Shown piece after piece: positions 38,091 to 46,419 of a stretch of 64,000 nucleotides of DNA. The translations under genes and the position numbers were made by a program. Source of the DNA: Bacillus badius NBRC 15713 (GTDB lineage Bacteria; Bacillota; Bacilli; Bacillales; Domibacillaceae); NCBI RefSeq assembly GCF_001591605.1, contig NZ_BCVF01000015.1, forward strand, positions 1 to 64,000, written 5' to 3'. The notes below the pieces were generated by a model, which saw only the letters and a program-made list of their open reading frames with translations, searched no databases and was not told where the DNA came from. The first letter of the stretch is position 1. Each line of letters begins with the position of its first letter.

Positions 38091-39449
38091 ATGACAAGAA
38101 AATTTGCAAAAGTTAACGGCAGCCTTCCAGGTGAAAAGGCGAAAGCATTATTAGAGAGAAGACAAAACGCTGTGCCAAAAGGCGTGTCCAATGGTGTTCC
38201 TACTTTTGCCGAAAAGGCTGAAGGGGCATTAATTCACGATGTAGATGGAAATACGTTTATCGATTTCGTTGGTGCTATTGGCGTAATGAACGTGGGTCAC
38301 TGCCACCCGAAAGTAACAGAAGCAGTACACAAGCAAGTGGATCAATACATTCATCCAGGCTTTAACGTAATGATGTACGAGCCCTATATTGAGTTGGCTG
38401 AAAAATTAGCCGCTATCGCTCCTGGAGAACATGAGAAGGAAGTTATCTTCTTTAACAGCGGAGCAGAAGCAGTAGAAAATGCAGTGAAAATTGCCCGCAA
38501 ATATACAAAGCGTCCAGGCGTGGTTTCATTCTCCCGCGGTTATCATGGGCGTACATTATTGACAATGACGATGACAAGCAAAGTAAAGCCTTATAAATAT
38601 GAATTCGGCCCATTTGCTCCGGAAGTGTATAAAGCACCTTATCCATACACTTACCGCCGTCCAGAAGGCATGACAGAAGAACAATATGAAGATATGATCA
38701 TCGAGCAGTTCCGTGATTTCTTTATCAACGATGCAGCACCTGAGTCCATTGCGGCTGTTGTGATGGAGCCGGTACAAGGTGAAGGCGGATTCATCGTTCC
38801 ATCTAAACGCTTTGTTCAAGCTGTATATGAAGAGTGTCAGAAACATGGCATTATCTTTATCGCTGATGAAATTCAAGCAGGCTTTGCCCGTACTGGCCGT
38901 TACTTCGGTATCGAGCACTTCGACATTGTTCCTGACTTAATCACTGTTTCTAAATCAATGGCTGCAGGCTTGCCAATCAGCGGGGTAATCGGCCGCAAGG
39001 AAATCATGGATGCTTCCACACCAGGAGAGCTTGGCGGAACTTATTCCGGAAGTCCGCTTGCTTGTGCAGCTGGACTAGCTGTTCTTGATATTATTGAAGA
39101 CGAAAAGCTAAATGAGCGCGGTGAAAAATTAGGAGAGCATGTGATGGACCGCTTCCGCAAACTAGCTGAGAAATATGACGAGATTGGTGATATTCGCGGG
39201 CTTGGTTCTATGTGCGCAATGGAATTAGTAAAAGACCGTCAAACAAAAGAGCCGAACAAAGAATTGACTAACCTGCTTATTAAAGAAGCAAATGACCGCG
39301 GTCTTCTCTTAATGAGTGCAGGAGCTTACGGAAACGTACTTCGCTTGCTAATGCCGCTTGTCATTACTGATGAACAAGCAGAAGAAGGATTAGATATCCT
39401 CGAAGAAGCATTGGAAGCAGCAGTTTCTCAATTAGCAGTTCAAGCTTAA
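38091..39449 (+). CDS. gabT: 4-aminobutyrate aminotransferase GabT
   Basis: A 452-residue class III PLP aminotransferase that moves the amino group of GABA to 2-oxoglutarate, giving succinate semialdehyde. The blocks VIFFNSGAEAVENAVKIARK, FSRGYHGRT and IFIADEIQAGFARTGR are typical, and the PLP lysine is in TVSKSMAAGLP. ATG 38091 follows AAAAGGGGAAAAGC. It is the first gene of a gabT-regulator-gabD cluster under a SigL promoter, so it should respond to GABA as nitrogen source. Confidence 0.94.
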   Translation: MTRKFAKVNGSLPGEKAKALLERRQNAVPKGVSNGVPTFAEKAEGALIHDVDGNTFIDFVGAIGVMNVGHCHPKVTEAVHKQVDQYIHPGFNVMMYEPYIELAEKLAAIAPGEHEKEVIFFNSGAEAVENAVKIARKYTKRPGVVSFSRGYHGRTLLTMTMTSKVKPYKYEFGPFAPEVYKAPYPYTYRRPEGMTEEQYEDMIIEQFRDFFINDAAPESIAAVVMEPVQGEGGFIVPSKRFVQAVYEECQKHGIIFIADEIQAGFARTGRYFGIEHFDIVPDLITVSKSMAAGLPISGVIGRKEIMDASTPGELGGTYSGSPLACAAGLAVLDIIEDEKLNERGEKLGEHVMDRFRKLAEKYDEIGDIRGLGSMCAMELVKDRQTKEPNKELTNLLIKEANDRGLLLMSAGAYGNVLRLLMPLVITDEQAEEGLDILEEALEAAVSQLAVQA

Positions 39450-39477
39450 TTTGCAATAACGAAAACGGCATGCTTAT

Positions 39478-39523
39478 CTCTCGGGCGTATTTTTGCTATA
39501 ATAGAAACAATATAACCCGAGAG
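39478..39523 (+). promoter_or_regulatory. Promoter of the sigma-54 activator gene, flanked by an inverted repeat
   Basis: TATAAT stands at 39497-39502. Perfect eight-base inverted repeats, CTCTCGGG (39478-39485) and CCCGAGAG (39516-39523), flank it; the -35 region is weak. The arms could be an operator or could fold in RNA close to the ribosome-binding site. Confidence 0.5.
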
Positions 39524-39533
39524 GAAGCTTGTC

Positions 39534-40898
39534 ATGAATCGATCTCATGATCCTGTACGTGATGAATTATTTGATATTTTTGAATCATCCTTCGATGAAA
39601 TTTTGGTGACGGACGCAAGCGGCATTGTCATTCGTGTAAATGCTACTTGCCGCAAAAATTATGAACGGACAGCCGGAGATTTGGTAGGCAAGCATGTAAA
39701 AGATCTGGAGAAGATGGGGATTTTTTATCCATCGGCTACCTTAAAAGTGATCGAGAGCCTGCAGCCGATTGAATTATTCCAAACAGCCGGCACCGGCCGT
39801 TATTTTCATGTGCGCACGAGGCCTGTTTTTCATCCAGATGGTTCGTTAAAGAGTGTAATCAGTTATTCGCGTGACTTGACAGAGCTCATGCAGCTGCGCA
39901 ATAAAATTGAAGAGATGGAAGACGAGCTGGCTACATATAAGAAGGAATTAAAAGAGCCGCTTGAATTCGATGGACTCATTTCAAAAAGCGAGCAGATGGA
40001 GAAGATTATGCTGCTCGTCCGCAAAATTGCCAAAGTAAATTCCACGGTGCTGCTTCTTGGGGAAACGGGCGTCGGCAAAAGCAAGATTGTTCGGCTTATT
40101 CACCAATTAAGCGACCGGCGGGATCAGCCGCTGAACGAGATCAATTGTGCTGCACTTCCTGAACAGCTGATTGAATCAGAGTTGTTTGGCTATGAAGGCG
40201 GAACGTTTACCGGTGCTTTTCGTGAAGGAAAAAAAGGTCTCATTGAGCTTTCTAATCATGGCACCTTGTTTTTAGATGAAGTGGGGGAGCTGCCGCTTGC
40301 TGCTCAAGGCAAATTGCTGCATGTGTTGCAGGAGAAGCAAATTCGCCCGGTTGGCGGCCGGCAGCCGATTTCCCTCGATATTCGGATCATTGCCGCTACG
40401 AATAAAGATCTGAAAAATATGGTAGGCAGAGGCAGCTTCCGCAGAGATTTATATTATCGCCTCAATGTTGTGCCTATTCATATACCGCCGCTTCGCGAGC
40501 GGAAAGAAGATATTGCTCCGCTTACGTATCATTTTTTAGATTACTTCAACCATTTATACGGAAGCAATGTTCGCTTCTCACCGAAAGTCCTTCAAGCATT
40601 CCTCAGTTTTGAATGGAAAGGGAATATCAGGGAGCTGGAAAACATGGTGGAGCGGCTTGTTGTAACAGGGGACGAGGTAGTGACCTTAAATGACTTGCCG
40701 CCGGATATGTTTGAACAGGAAATATCAGAGGCGGGGATGACTCTTCCAGAAGTGATTGAAGAAGTAGAACGCAAAATGATTGTTCAAGCCTACAACAAAG
40801 ACAAATCAACCTATAAAGTCGCTAAATCGCTAGGGATTAGTCAATCATCCGCTGCACGAAAGGTCAGAAAGTACATTGGGGAAATAAAAGAATCATAG
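39534..40898 (+). CDS. Sigma-54-dependent transcriptional activator with PAS domain (GabR-type)
   Basis: A 454-residue enhancer-binding protein. A PAS sensor covers about residues 10-120, a short coiled coil follows, then the AAA+ domain (about 140-375) and a Fis-type HTH at the end (STYKVAKSLGISQSSAARKV). Walker A is GETGVGKS and Walker B is GTLFLDEVGEL. The sigma-54 contact loop reads GTFTGA, with T in place of the usual A of GAFTGA. It lies between gabT and gabD and should activate the SigL promoter of gabT; such a PAS-type GabR controls gab genes in B. thuringiensis. The sensed ligand is not evident from sequence. Confidence 0.9.
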   Translation: MNRSHDPVRDELFDIFESSFDEILVTDASGIVIRVNATCRKNYERTAGDLVGKHVKDLEKMGIFYPSATLKVIESLQPIELFQTAGTGRYFHVRTRPVFHPDGSLKSVISYSRDLTELMQLRNKIEEMEDELATYKKELKEPLEFDGLISKSEQMEKIMLLVRKIAKVNSTVLLLGETGVGKSKIVRLIHQLSDRRDQPLNEINCAALPEQLIESELFGYEGGTFTGAFREGKKGLIELSNHGTLFLDEVGELPLAAQGKLLHVLQEKQIRPVGGRQPISLDIRIIAATNKDLKNMVGRGSFRRDLYYRLNVVPIHIPPLRERKEDIAPLTYHFLDYFNHLYGSNVRFSPKVLQAFLSFEWKGNIRELENMVERLVVTGDEVVTLNDLPPDMFEQEISEAGMTLPEVIEEVERKMIVQAYNKDKSTYKVAKSLGISQSSAARKVRKYIGEIKES

Positions 40899-40917
40899 AA
40901 CAAGAGGAGGAGAAATA

Positions 40918-42342
40918 ATGAAAAACTGGAAAATTTATATCAATGGCGAGTGGATGGAAACAGAAAAAACAATTGAAGTCATTAATCCGGCAACTAAAGA
41001 AGTGATTGCAACGATTCCGGACGGCGGAACAGCTGAAGCGGAACAGGCAGCTGATGCGGCTTATGGAGCGCTAAAAGCTTGGTCCAAACTGACAGCTAAT
41101 GAGCGTGCGGACTACTTAATGAAATGGTACCGCCTCATTGATGAAAATAAAGAAGAAATCGGCAAGCTGATGACTCAAGAGCAAGGAAAGCCGTTAGCGG
41201 AAGCGATCGGTGAAGTCGGCTATGCTAACAGCTTCATTTCCTGGTATGCAGAGGAAGGAAAGCGCATTTATGGTGAAACGATTCCTGCTTCTCATCCGAA
41301 CAAGCGCTTATTTGTCCAAAAAGAGCCGGTGGGCGTAATTGCAGCGATTACTCCATGGAACTTTCCGGCAGCAATGATTACGAGAAAAGTCGGTCCTGCT
41401 TTGGCAGCTGGCTGTACCGCCATGATTAAACCAGCGACACAAACGCCTTTAACGGCTATTCGTCTTGTAGAGCTGGCAGAAGAAGCTGGCATTCCTAAAG
41501 GAGTTATCAACATCGTAACTGGAAGCGCACGCCAAATCAGCGAAGCGTGGATGAAGGATGGCCGTGTCCGCAAAGTTTCCTTCACCGGTTCTACAGAAGT
41601 CGGCAAGCTGTTGATGCGCGGAGCGGCTGATACAGTGAAAAAGCTGTCTCTTGAGCTTGGCGGACATGCGCCGTTTATCGTAACTGCAAATGCAGATATT
41701 GAAAAGGCAGCGAAAAACTTAATTGCTTCTAAGTACCGCAACGCGGGACAAACATGTGTATGTGCCAATAGAGTGTACGTTCACGAGTCCATTGAAGCAA
41801 AGTTTGCCGAGGCATTCAAACAAGAAGTGGAGAAATTAAAAGTCGGAAACGGCCTGGAAGAAGGCGTAACGATTGGTCCTTTAATTGATGAGCAGGCAGT
41901 GGATAAAGTGATCAGCCAAATCGAAGACGCAAAACAAAAAGGCGCGCAAGTTCTTGCGGGCGGCAAAGCTGCTGACGGGGAGAAAGGTTATTTCCTTGAG
42001 CCGACAGTGATCACAAACGTGACGGATGACATGCTATGCATGAATGAAGAAACGTTTGGTCCGCTTGCACCGATTGCTACGTATCAGACAACAGAAGAAG
42101 TGATTGAGCGCGCTAATAATTCACCATACGGTTTAGCAGCTTATGTATTCAGTGAAAACATTACAGAGGCTATTACAATTGCTGAAGGGCTTGAATATGG
42201 CATTGTCGGCTTAAACGATGGACTGCCGTCTGTTGCGCAAGCGCCATTTGGCGGCTATAAAGAGAGCGGACTTGGCCGTGAAGGCAGCCACTTTGGCATT
42301 GATGAATATTTAGAAATTAAATATATCTCTTTAGGGCTTTAA
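40918..42342 (+). CDS. gabD: Succinate-semialdehyde dehydrogenase GabD
   Basis: A 474-residue aldehyde dehydrogenase that oxidises succinate semialdehyde to succinate with NAD(P)+. Catalytic Glu is in LELGGHAPF and Cys in NAGQTCVCANRVYV, and the VSFTGSTEVGK and NEETFGPLAP blocks fit the GabD type. ATG 40918 follows CAAGAGGAGGAGAAATA, 19 bases after the activator gene. With gabT it completes conversion of GABA to succinate. The only terminator-like hairpin behind it is formed by a remnant insertion sequence. Confidence 0.94.
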   Translation: MKNWKIYINGEWMETEKTIEVINPATKEVIATIPDGGTAEAEQAADAAYGALKAWSKLTANERADYLMKWYRLIDENKEEIGKLMTQEQGKPLAEAIGEVGYANSFISWYAEEGKRIYGETIPASHPNKRLFVQKEPVGVIAAITPWNFPAAMITRKVGPALAAGCTAMIKPATQTPLTAIRLVELAEEAGIPKGVINIVTGSARQISEAWMKDGRVRKVSFTGSTEVGKLLMRGAADTVKKLSLELGGHAPFIVTANADIEKAAKNLIASKYRNAGQTCVCANRVYVHESIEAKFAEAFKQEVEKLKVGNGLEEGVTIGPLIDEQAVDKVISQIEDAKQKGAQVLAGGKAADGEKGYFLEPTVITNVTDDMLCMNEETFGPLAPIATYQTTEEVIERANNSPYGLAAYVFSENITEAITIAEGLEYGIVGLNDGLPSVAQAPFGGYKESGLGREGSHFGIDEYLEIKYISLGL

Positions 42343-42388
42343 GAGACCGGCGAATTCCGTTCGCTAACAGATAAAAAGACATCCGGAC

Positions 42389-42575
42389 TGTGAACTGCAC
42401 CCCAATTGTTAGACACAGCTAACAATTGGAGGTGCAGTTTTTCTATGACCAAATATTCATTACAAACTAAATTAAATGCCGTCCATGATTTTTTAAATGG
42501 CTATGAGTCATATAAAACAGTAGCGGACAAACACAATGTGGATATGACCCTTTTAAAAGAATGGGTTAGATTTTG
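42389..42575 (+). mobile_element. Left-end remnant of an IS3-family (IS150-like) insertion sequence
   Basis: The sequence begins TGTGAACTGCACCCC, a common type of IS3-family end. It is followed by a ribosome-binding GGAGG and the first 40-odd codons of an OrfA transposase. Homology stops near 42575, and no right end or OrfB is present. The remainder was lost, with the break about 30 bases before the end of the convergent gerC gene. Confidence 0.75.
42393..42443 (+). terminator. IS-derived hairpin acting as likely gabD terminator
   Basis: AACTGCACCCCAATTGTTAG pairs with CTAACAATTGGAGGTGCAGT over about 20 base pairs with one bulge, and TTTTTCT follows. It is the only good terminator after gabD. 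It originally belonged to the IS end. Confidence 0.7.
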
Positions 42576-42660
42576 GGTTCAGATCAACTGCTTCGGATGT
42601 CTTTTTTATTCGACGATGCCTGTATTAATAATATTGGTTTTTATCTTAATGCGGACCTGA
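42445..42660 (+). pseudogene. Truncated IS3-family transposase OrfA
   Basis: From ATG 42445, the product begins MTKYSLQTKLNAVHDFLNG and continues through a helix-turn-helix (YKTVADKHNVDMTLLKEWVR). This is the N-terminal DNA-binding part of OrfA. After about residue 43 the frame runs into unrelated sequence, antisense to gerC, and stops at 42660. It cannot transpose. Confidence 0.75.
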
Positions 42661-43682
42661 ACGTCAGGGTAGAGAGATTCCCAGGAGGATTTATTGAAAT
42701 GCCGGAAATGGCTTCGGACTTTTTCCCCGATGCCGAGAGAGTCAGTGCCTATATCTTGCAGCTTCCTCACTAATTTTTCTGCTTTTTCTAACGTTTCTTT
42801 TTCCCATTCCACTTCTACCTTGCGTATTCGTTTTTGGGTATGAAGAGGCACGCCATAGGCATCCTGCACTTTCCCTTCCAAAGACACATGAATGGTAACA
42901 ACAGGGCGTGTTGATGATCCTGAGATATTGTATTTTACTTTTGAGCGCAGATTTTCAATGGAGATATAGGTGTCTTTATATTTAATTTCATATATTCCGT
43001 ATTTAAAGTTCTCATACAGCATTTTGAATATATAGCCTTCCCTAAATGAAAGGCTGTCGACGTATTTTTCATCTTTAAAAAGCGCCAGGCCTACATAATG
43101 TATATGGTCATGTTCTCTCTTTAGCAGAGGCAGAAAGGGATCTTGCCCGAAGCCTTCCATTTGGGAAAGAAAAGAGTGCAGTCCGGTGTTTGGAGCCATC
43201 CTTACGATGCTTTCTTCCAATAAATCAGAAAGATAGCGGGATAAGTTTTGCGCATTCGGATAATTACTGGTCAACAGCTTTTTGGTGCTGCCATCGACAA
43301 CCGCAAGCTTCGTATCCCTGCCAATGAAGGTAGTACGGCCAAAAGAATCTACTACCTTTTTTACCCCTCGTTCGGCTAGATCCTTATTTACTAGAATGCT
43401 TTGCAGCCGGCCGGATGCCAGCTTTCTCTGTGCTTCTCGCTGAAATTGCTGCCTAATACTGTGAATCGTGTGCCCGCTCGCCGTAAAGGAAGCATTAATG
43501 GGTTTCACATCCTGACCTTGGGGATAGAAAGGGGCTGCTACGGTTCCCCTCATGGTGTCGTCCTCCATGTAATCATAGCCGATAGCGGTGATGATTTGAA
43601 TATCCTCCAGCACATAGCGTTCAATATTATAATTTAAGACCAGAATAATAGCGATGGTTACCCATATTAAAAAGGTTCTCAT
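42606..43682 (-). CDS. gerC: Germinant receptor C subunit, Ger(x)C family
   Basis: A 358-residue Ger(x)C protein, the outer subunit of a spore germinant receptor. The matching blocks are LEDIQIITAIGYD near residue 25, SFREGYIFKMLY and the C-terminal YPDVQVRIKIKTNIINTG. The N-terminus (MRTFLIWVTIAIILVLNYN) has a membrane segment but no Cys, so the lipobox of typical GerC lipoproteins is missing and it may stay anchored by the helix. ATG 43682 overlaps the stop of gerB as ATGA and has GTGAGG upstream. The letter names the subunit class; the germinant is unknown. Confidence 0.88.
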   Translation of the reverse strand: MRTFLIWVTIAIILVLNYNIERYVLEDIQIITAIGYDYMEDDTMRGTVAAPFYPQGQDVKPINASFTASGHTIHSIRQQFQREAQRKLASGRLQSILVNKDLAERGVKKVVDSFGRTTFIGRDTKLAVVDGSTKKLLTSNYPNAQNLSRYLSDLLEESIVRMAPNTGLHSFLSQMEGFGQDPFLPLLKREHDHIHYVGLALFKDEKYVDSLSFREGYIFKMLYENFKYGIYEIKYKDTYISIENLRSKVKYNISGSSTRPVVTIHVSLEGKVQDAYGVPLHTQKRIRKVEVEWEKETLEKAEKLVRKLQDIGTDSLGIGEKVRSHFRHFNKSSWESLYPDVQVRIKIKTNIINTGIVE

Positions 43683-44770
43683 TTGTTTTTCCTCACTTTT
43701 TGCCAGATCCATTGGTACAGATAAATAAAGGGAATATAAGCGAAAAGGATAAAGAAGCTTATTCGATCTATAGTAGCGCTAAAGTTGCGAATTTGTACTC
43801 CATCGGTAATAAAAGACGAAGCGATGATTGCAAGGAGCAGAAGAAAGAGGATGCTCTTTTTTTGCTTAATAGAAAACAGCTGCTTTAACCCGCGTGTAAC
43901 AGCCCATATATATAAACATAAGTTTGGCAGCATCACAAACAGCCAAATGGCGATGCCGGCATATTCAAACCTCTCCAGGAAAGGGAAGTCAACAATCTTC
44001 CATAAAGTAAGTGTAGGCCAAAGTGTTTTTTCCAGCTGTCCTTCACTGAAATAAAGCAGAGAAACAAGCACGGCTGCCAGGTAGACGGATGTGGTGAAAG
44101 CGGCACCGAGCTGAGCCCACTTATGTGCGCGAATTCCTTGCTTGAAAAAAGGATAACAAAAGAGAACCACTTCGAAGCCTGAAAAAATGACGGACATTTT
44201 TTTTGCCCCGCTTAAAATTTCAGCCGGCGAATGCTCCATTACAGGCAGGAGATAGGAAAGGTGCGCGCTTTTTAATGGAAAAGCCTTCAGCATCAGCAAA
44301 GGGATGGTCAGCATAAAGCTCAGCACACATAAGCCGACCATTACCCGAAATCCTCCAGTAAAATAAAGATAGACTAGAATGGCCAGCACGAATGCCATAT
44401 ACCACGTTTGTAAATGAGGAAACATCCATACTTGAATCACATCTATATAAGCACGCATAATCATTATAAAGAGCGTCATTAAATAGGTGATCAGCAGTAA
44501 AGTAAGCAGTCCCCCAATCCATTTGCCGAATAAATCCTTGTGGATAACAGCTATATCGTTTTCACCTTTGATCGTGATTTGAAAAGTCATCCACAAGATG
44601 ATATGGGTAGCGACGCCGGCGATGAGAACAGAGATCCAAGCATCTTGTCCCGCTTCTTTCACGAGGAATCTTTCAAAGCTAAGAACCACTATTCCAATTT
44701 GCATACTATTAATAATGTAAAAAGCAAGATAGGGGGAAACCTTTTTATCTTCAGATGGCAACGGCAGCAT
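43679..44770 (-). CDS. gerB: Germinant receptor B subunit, GerB permease family
   Basis: A 363-residue membrane protein with about ten helices, of the GerAB/YndE spore germination permease family (APC fold). It begins with a block, KVSPYLAFYIINSMQIGIVVL, typical of the family, and ends in a cytoplasmic WQKVRKNK tail. The B subunit is thought to bind the germinant. ATG 44770 follows TTGGAGGTGGTCC, 20 bases after the gerA stop, and its end overlaps gerC. Confidence 0.9.
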   Translation of the reverse strand: MLPLPSEDKKVSPYLAFYIINSMQIGIVVLSFERFLVKEAGQDAWISVLIAGVATHIILWMTFQITIKGENDIAVIHKDLFGKWIGGLLTLLLITYLMTLFIMIMRAYIDVIQVWMFPHLQTWYMAFVLAILVYLYFTGGFRVMVGLCVLSFMLTIPLLMLKAFPLKSAHLSYLLPVMEHSPAEILSGAKKMSVIFSGFEVVLFCYPFFKQGIRAHKWAQLGAAFTTSVYLAAVLVSLLYFSEGQLEKTLWPTLTLWKIVDFPFLERFEYAGIAIWLFVMLPNLCLYIWAVTRGLKQLFSIKQKKSILFLLLLAIIASSFITDGVQIRNFSATIDRISFFILFAYIPFIYLYQWIWQKVRKNK

Positions 44771-44790
44771 AGGACCACCTCCAAGGAAAT

Positions 44791-46275
44791 TTATTCATCG
44801 ATATCCCGTTTATCCGGCGGTGAGCTGTGCGGCCGGAATTTAATTTTGTTATCTGTGCGTGTTTGCAAAGGGCGGCTCGTCTGTTGATTAAACGGCAGAC
44901 GGATAAGCGCATCCTTCATATCTTTCAACCGAATGGGATAAACAGGCTCCAAAAAAGGACGGCCAAGCGATTTTAATTTGAGCAGATGGGCCACAACAAT
45001 GGCTGTACAAGCTGCCACGCCCAATAATCCGAGCAGCTGGGCAAAGATTAAGAAAGGAAAACGGATCAGCCGAATGGCATTGCTTACTTGATAGACTGGT
45101 GTTGTAAATGACGCCAGAGCACTCAAAGCAACGACGATTAACAGCACATTGCTCGTTAGCCCGGCTTGTACGGCTGCTGTTCCAATCACGATCCCTCCTA
45201 CGATACCAATAGTCTGGCCGACTTTGGTCGGCAGACGCGCTCCGGCTTCCCGTAAAAGCTCAATCGTCCACTCGAGAATAATCGCTTCTAGAAGTGGAGG
45301 AAAAGGAATGCCTGCTCGTGAAGAGATGAGCGTAGTAAGCAAATCTTGCGGAATCATTTCGTAATGGTAAGTTAATACGGCGACGTATAGAGGGGTTGAT
45401 AGCACAGAAAACGTAATGGCCAAGAAGCGGATCAACCGGAAAGCAGAAGCGATATTCCAAACAGTTACATAATCTTCAAAGGCAGAGAAAAACTCTCCCA
45501 GGGTAGCTGGTCCGGTTATCGCACTTGGAGAGCCATCCACTAAAATAGCTACTTTCCCTTCCATCAGCACGCTGGCGACCCTGTCTGGCCGTTCTGTGTC
45601 CACCAGCTGGGGAAAGGGAGAGTTTTTATTGTCAGCTATCATTTGGTTGATAAAAGAACTATCAATAATTTGATCGTAACCAATATCAGTGATGCGCTGA
45701 ATGACTGTATTTACATTTTCCTCATCGGCAATGCCTTCAATATAGGCGACGGCTACCCTGGTTTTGGATAATTTTCCGACAGAGAACTCCTTTATTTGAA
45801 ATTCAGGAACAGGAATCCGTTTCCTAACGAGATTTATATTCGTATCAAGCGATTCCACGAAGGCTTCCTTCGGACCGACAACGGAATATTCCGTTTCCGG
45901 AATGGACACTTGGCGATTTTCCTGCAGAAAAGCAGGGATGAGCAAACACGAAGGCTGGGCCTCCTGCTGATAAATGATGATGTTCCCCTGCATTAGCTTC
46001 TGCTTCACGGAAGAAAGTTCAGTTGTCAAAACGAGGTCTTCTACTTGTATAGCATGCTTCATGTCCTCTAAAGAGATAAATTGCTTGTCTTTCAAAATAG
46101 TAAGAATGTCCCGGTGAAGCACTTTCTTGTCTACTAGCGTTTGAAAATAAGATATAAAAAAAGGGGAATCTTTTAATTGAAAGGTGACGAAGTCTGCCGA
46201 CTTGCAGCATTGATCGATCAGCTTGCCAATCTCGCTGCTATGAAATGCTGACGAGCTTCGTTTGTTTCTTCGCAT
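44791..46275 (-). CDS. gerA: Germinant receptor A subunit, GerA family
   Basis: A 494-residue GerA-family protein. The hydrophilic N-terminal half (about residues 1-255) precedes five or six membrane helices; family blocks include RVAVAYIEGIADE, GKVAILVDGSPSAI, EDYVTVWNIASAFRLIRF and PLLEAIILEWTIELLREAGARLPTKVG. ATG 46275 has GGGGAAAGC before it, while the longer frame has no site. It is first in the gerA-gerB-gerC operon, with a possible forespore promoter upstream. Gene order is that of typical receptor operons. Confidence 0.92.
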   Translation of the reverse strand: MRRNKRSSSAFHSSEIGKLIDQCCKSADFVTFQLKDSPFFISYFQTLVDKKVLHRDILTILKDKQFISLEDMKHAIQVEDLVLTTELSSVKQKLMQGNIIIYQQEAQPSCLLIPAFLQENRQVSIPETEYSVVGPKEAFVESLDTNINLVRKRIPVPEFQIKEFSVGKLSKTRVAVAYIEGIADEENVNTVIQRITDIGYDQIIDSSFINQMIADNKNSPFPQLVDTERPDRVASVLMEGKVAILVDGSPSAITGPATLGEFFSAFEDYVTVWNIASAFRLIRFLAITFSVLSTPLYVAVLTYHYEMIPQDLLTTLISSRAGIPFPPLLEAIILEWTIELLREAGARLPTKVGQTIGIVGGIVIGTAAVQAGLTSNVLLIVVALSALASFTTPVYQVSNAIRLIRFPFLIFAQLLGLLGVAACTAIVVAHLLKLKSLGRPFLEPVYPIRLKDMKDALIRLPFNQQTSRPLQTRTDNKIKFRPHSSPPDKRDIDE

Positions 46276-46319
46276 CACAAGCTTTCCCCTTTCTGCTTTG
46301 TTAAAGCACACGTTGTGGT

Positions 46320-46350
46320 TAGTATGCACCAAAAAAAGAGGAATTATAAT
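46320..46350 (-). promoter_or_regulatory. Possible sigma-G promoter of the germinant receptor operon
   Basis: On the minus strand, CATACTA (46326-46320) fits the forespore sigma-G -10 box CATNNTA, and an AT-rich TTATAAT stands about 16 bases before it. The -35 match is weak. It would place the transcript start about 38 bases before gerA. Confidence 0.35.
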
Positions 46351-46364
46351 AAAAGCGGGGAAGA

Positions 46365-46407
46365 ATAAAAAATGACTGCTTCACGCTGTAAATGCGCAAA
46401 GCAGTCA
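46365..46407 (-). terminator. Terminator of yutJ
   Basis: On the minus strand TGACTGCTT pairs with AAGCAGTCA around a long loop, and TTTTTTATTCTT follows. It separates yutJ from the gerA operon. Confidence 0.8.
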
Positions 46408-46419
46408 GATAAAAAGAGA

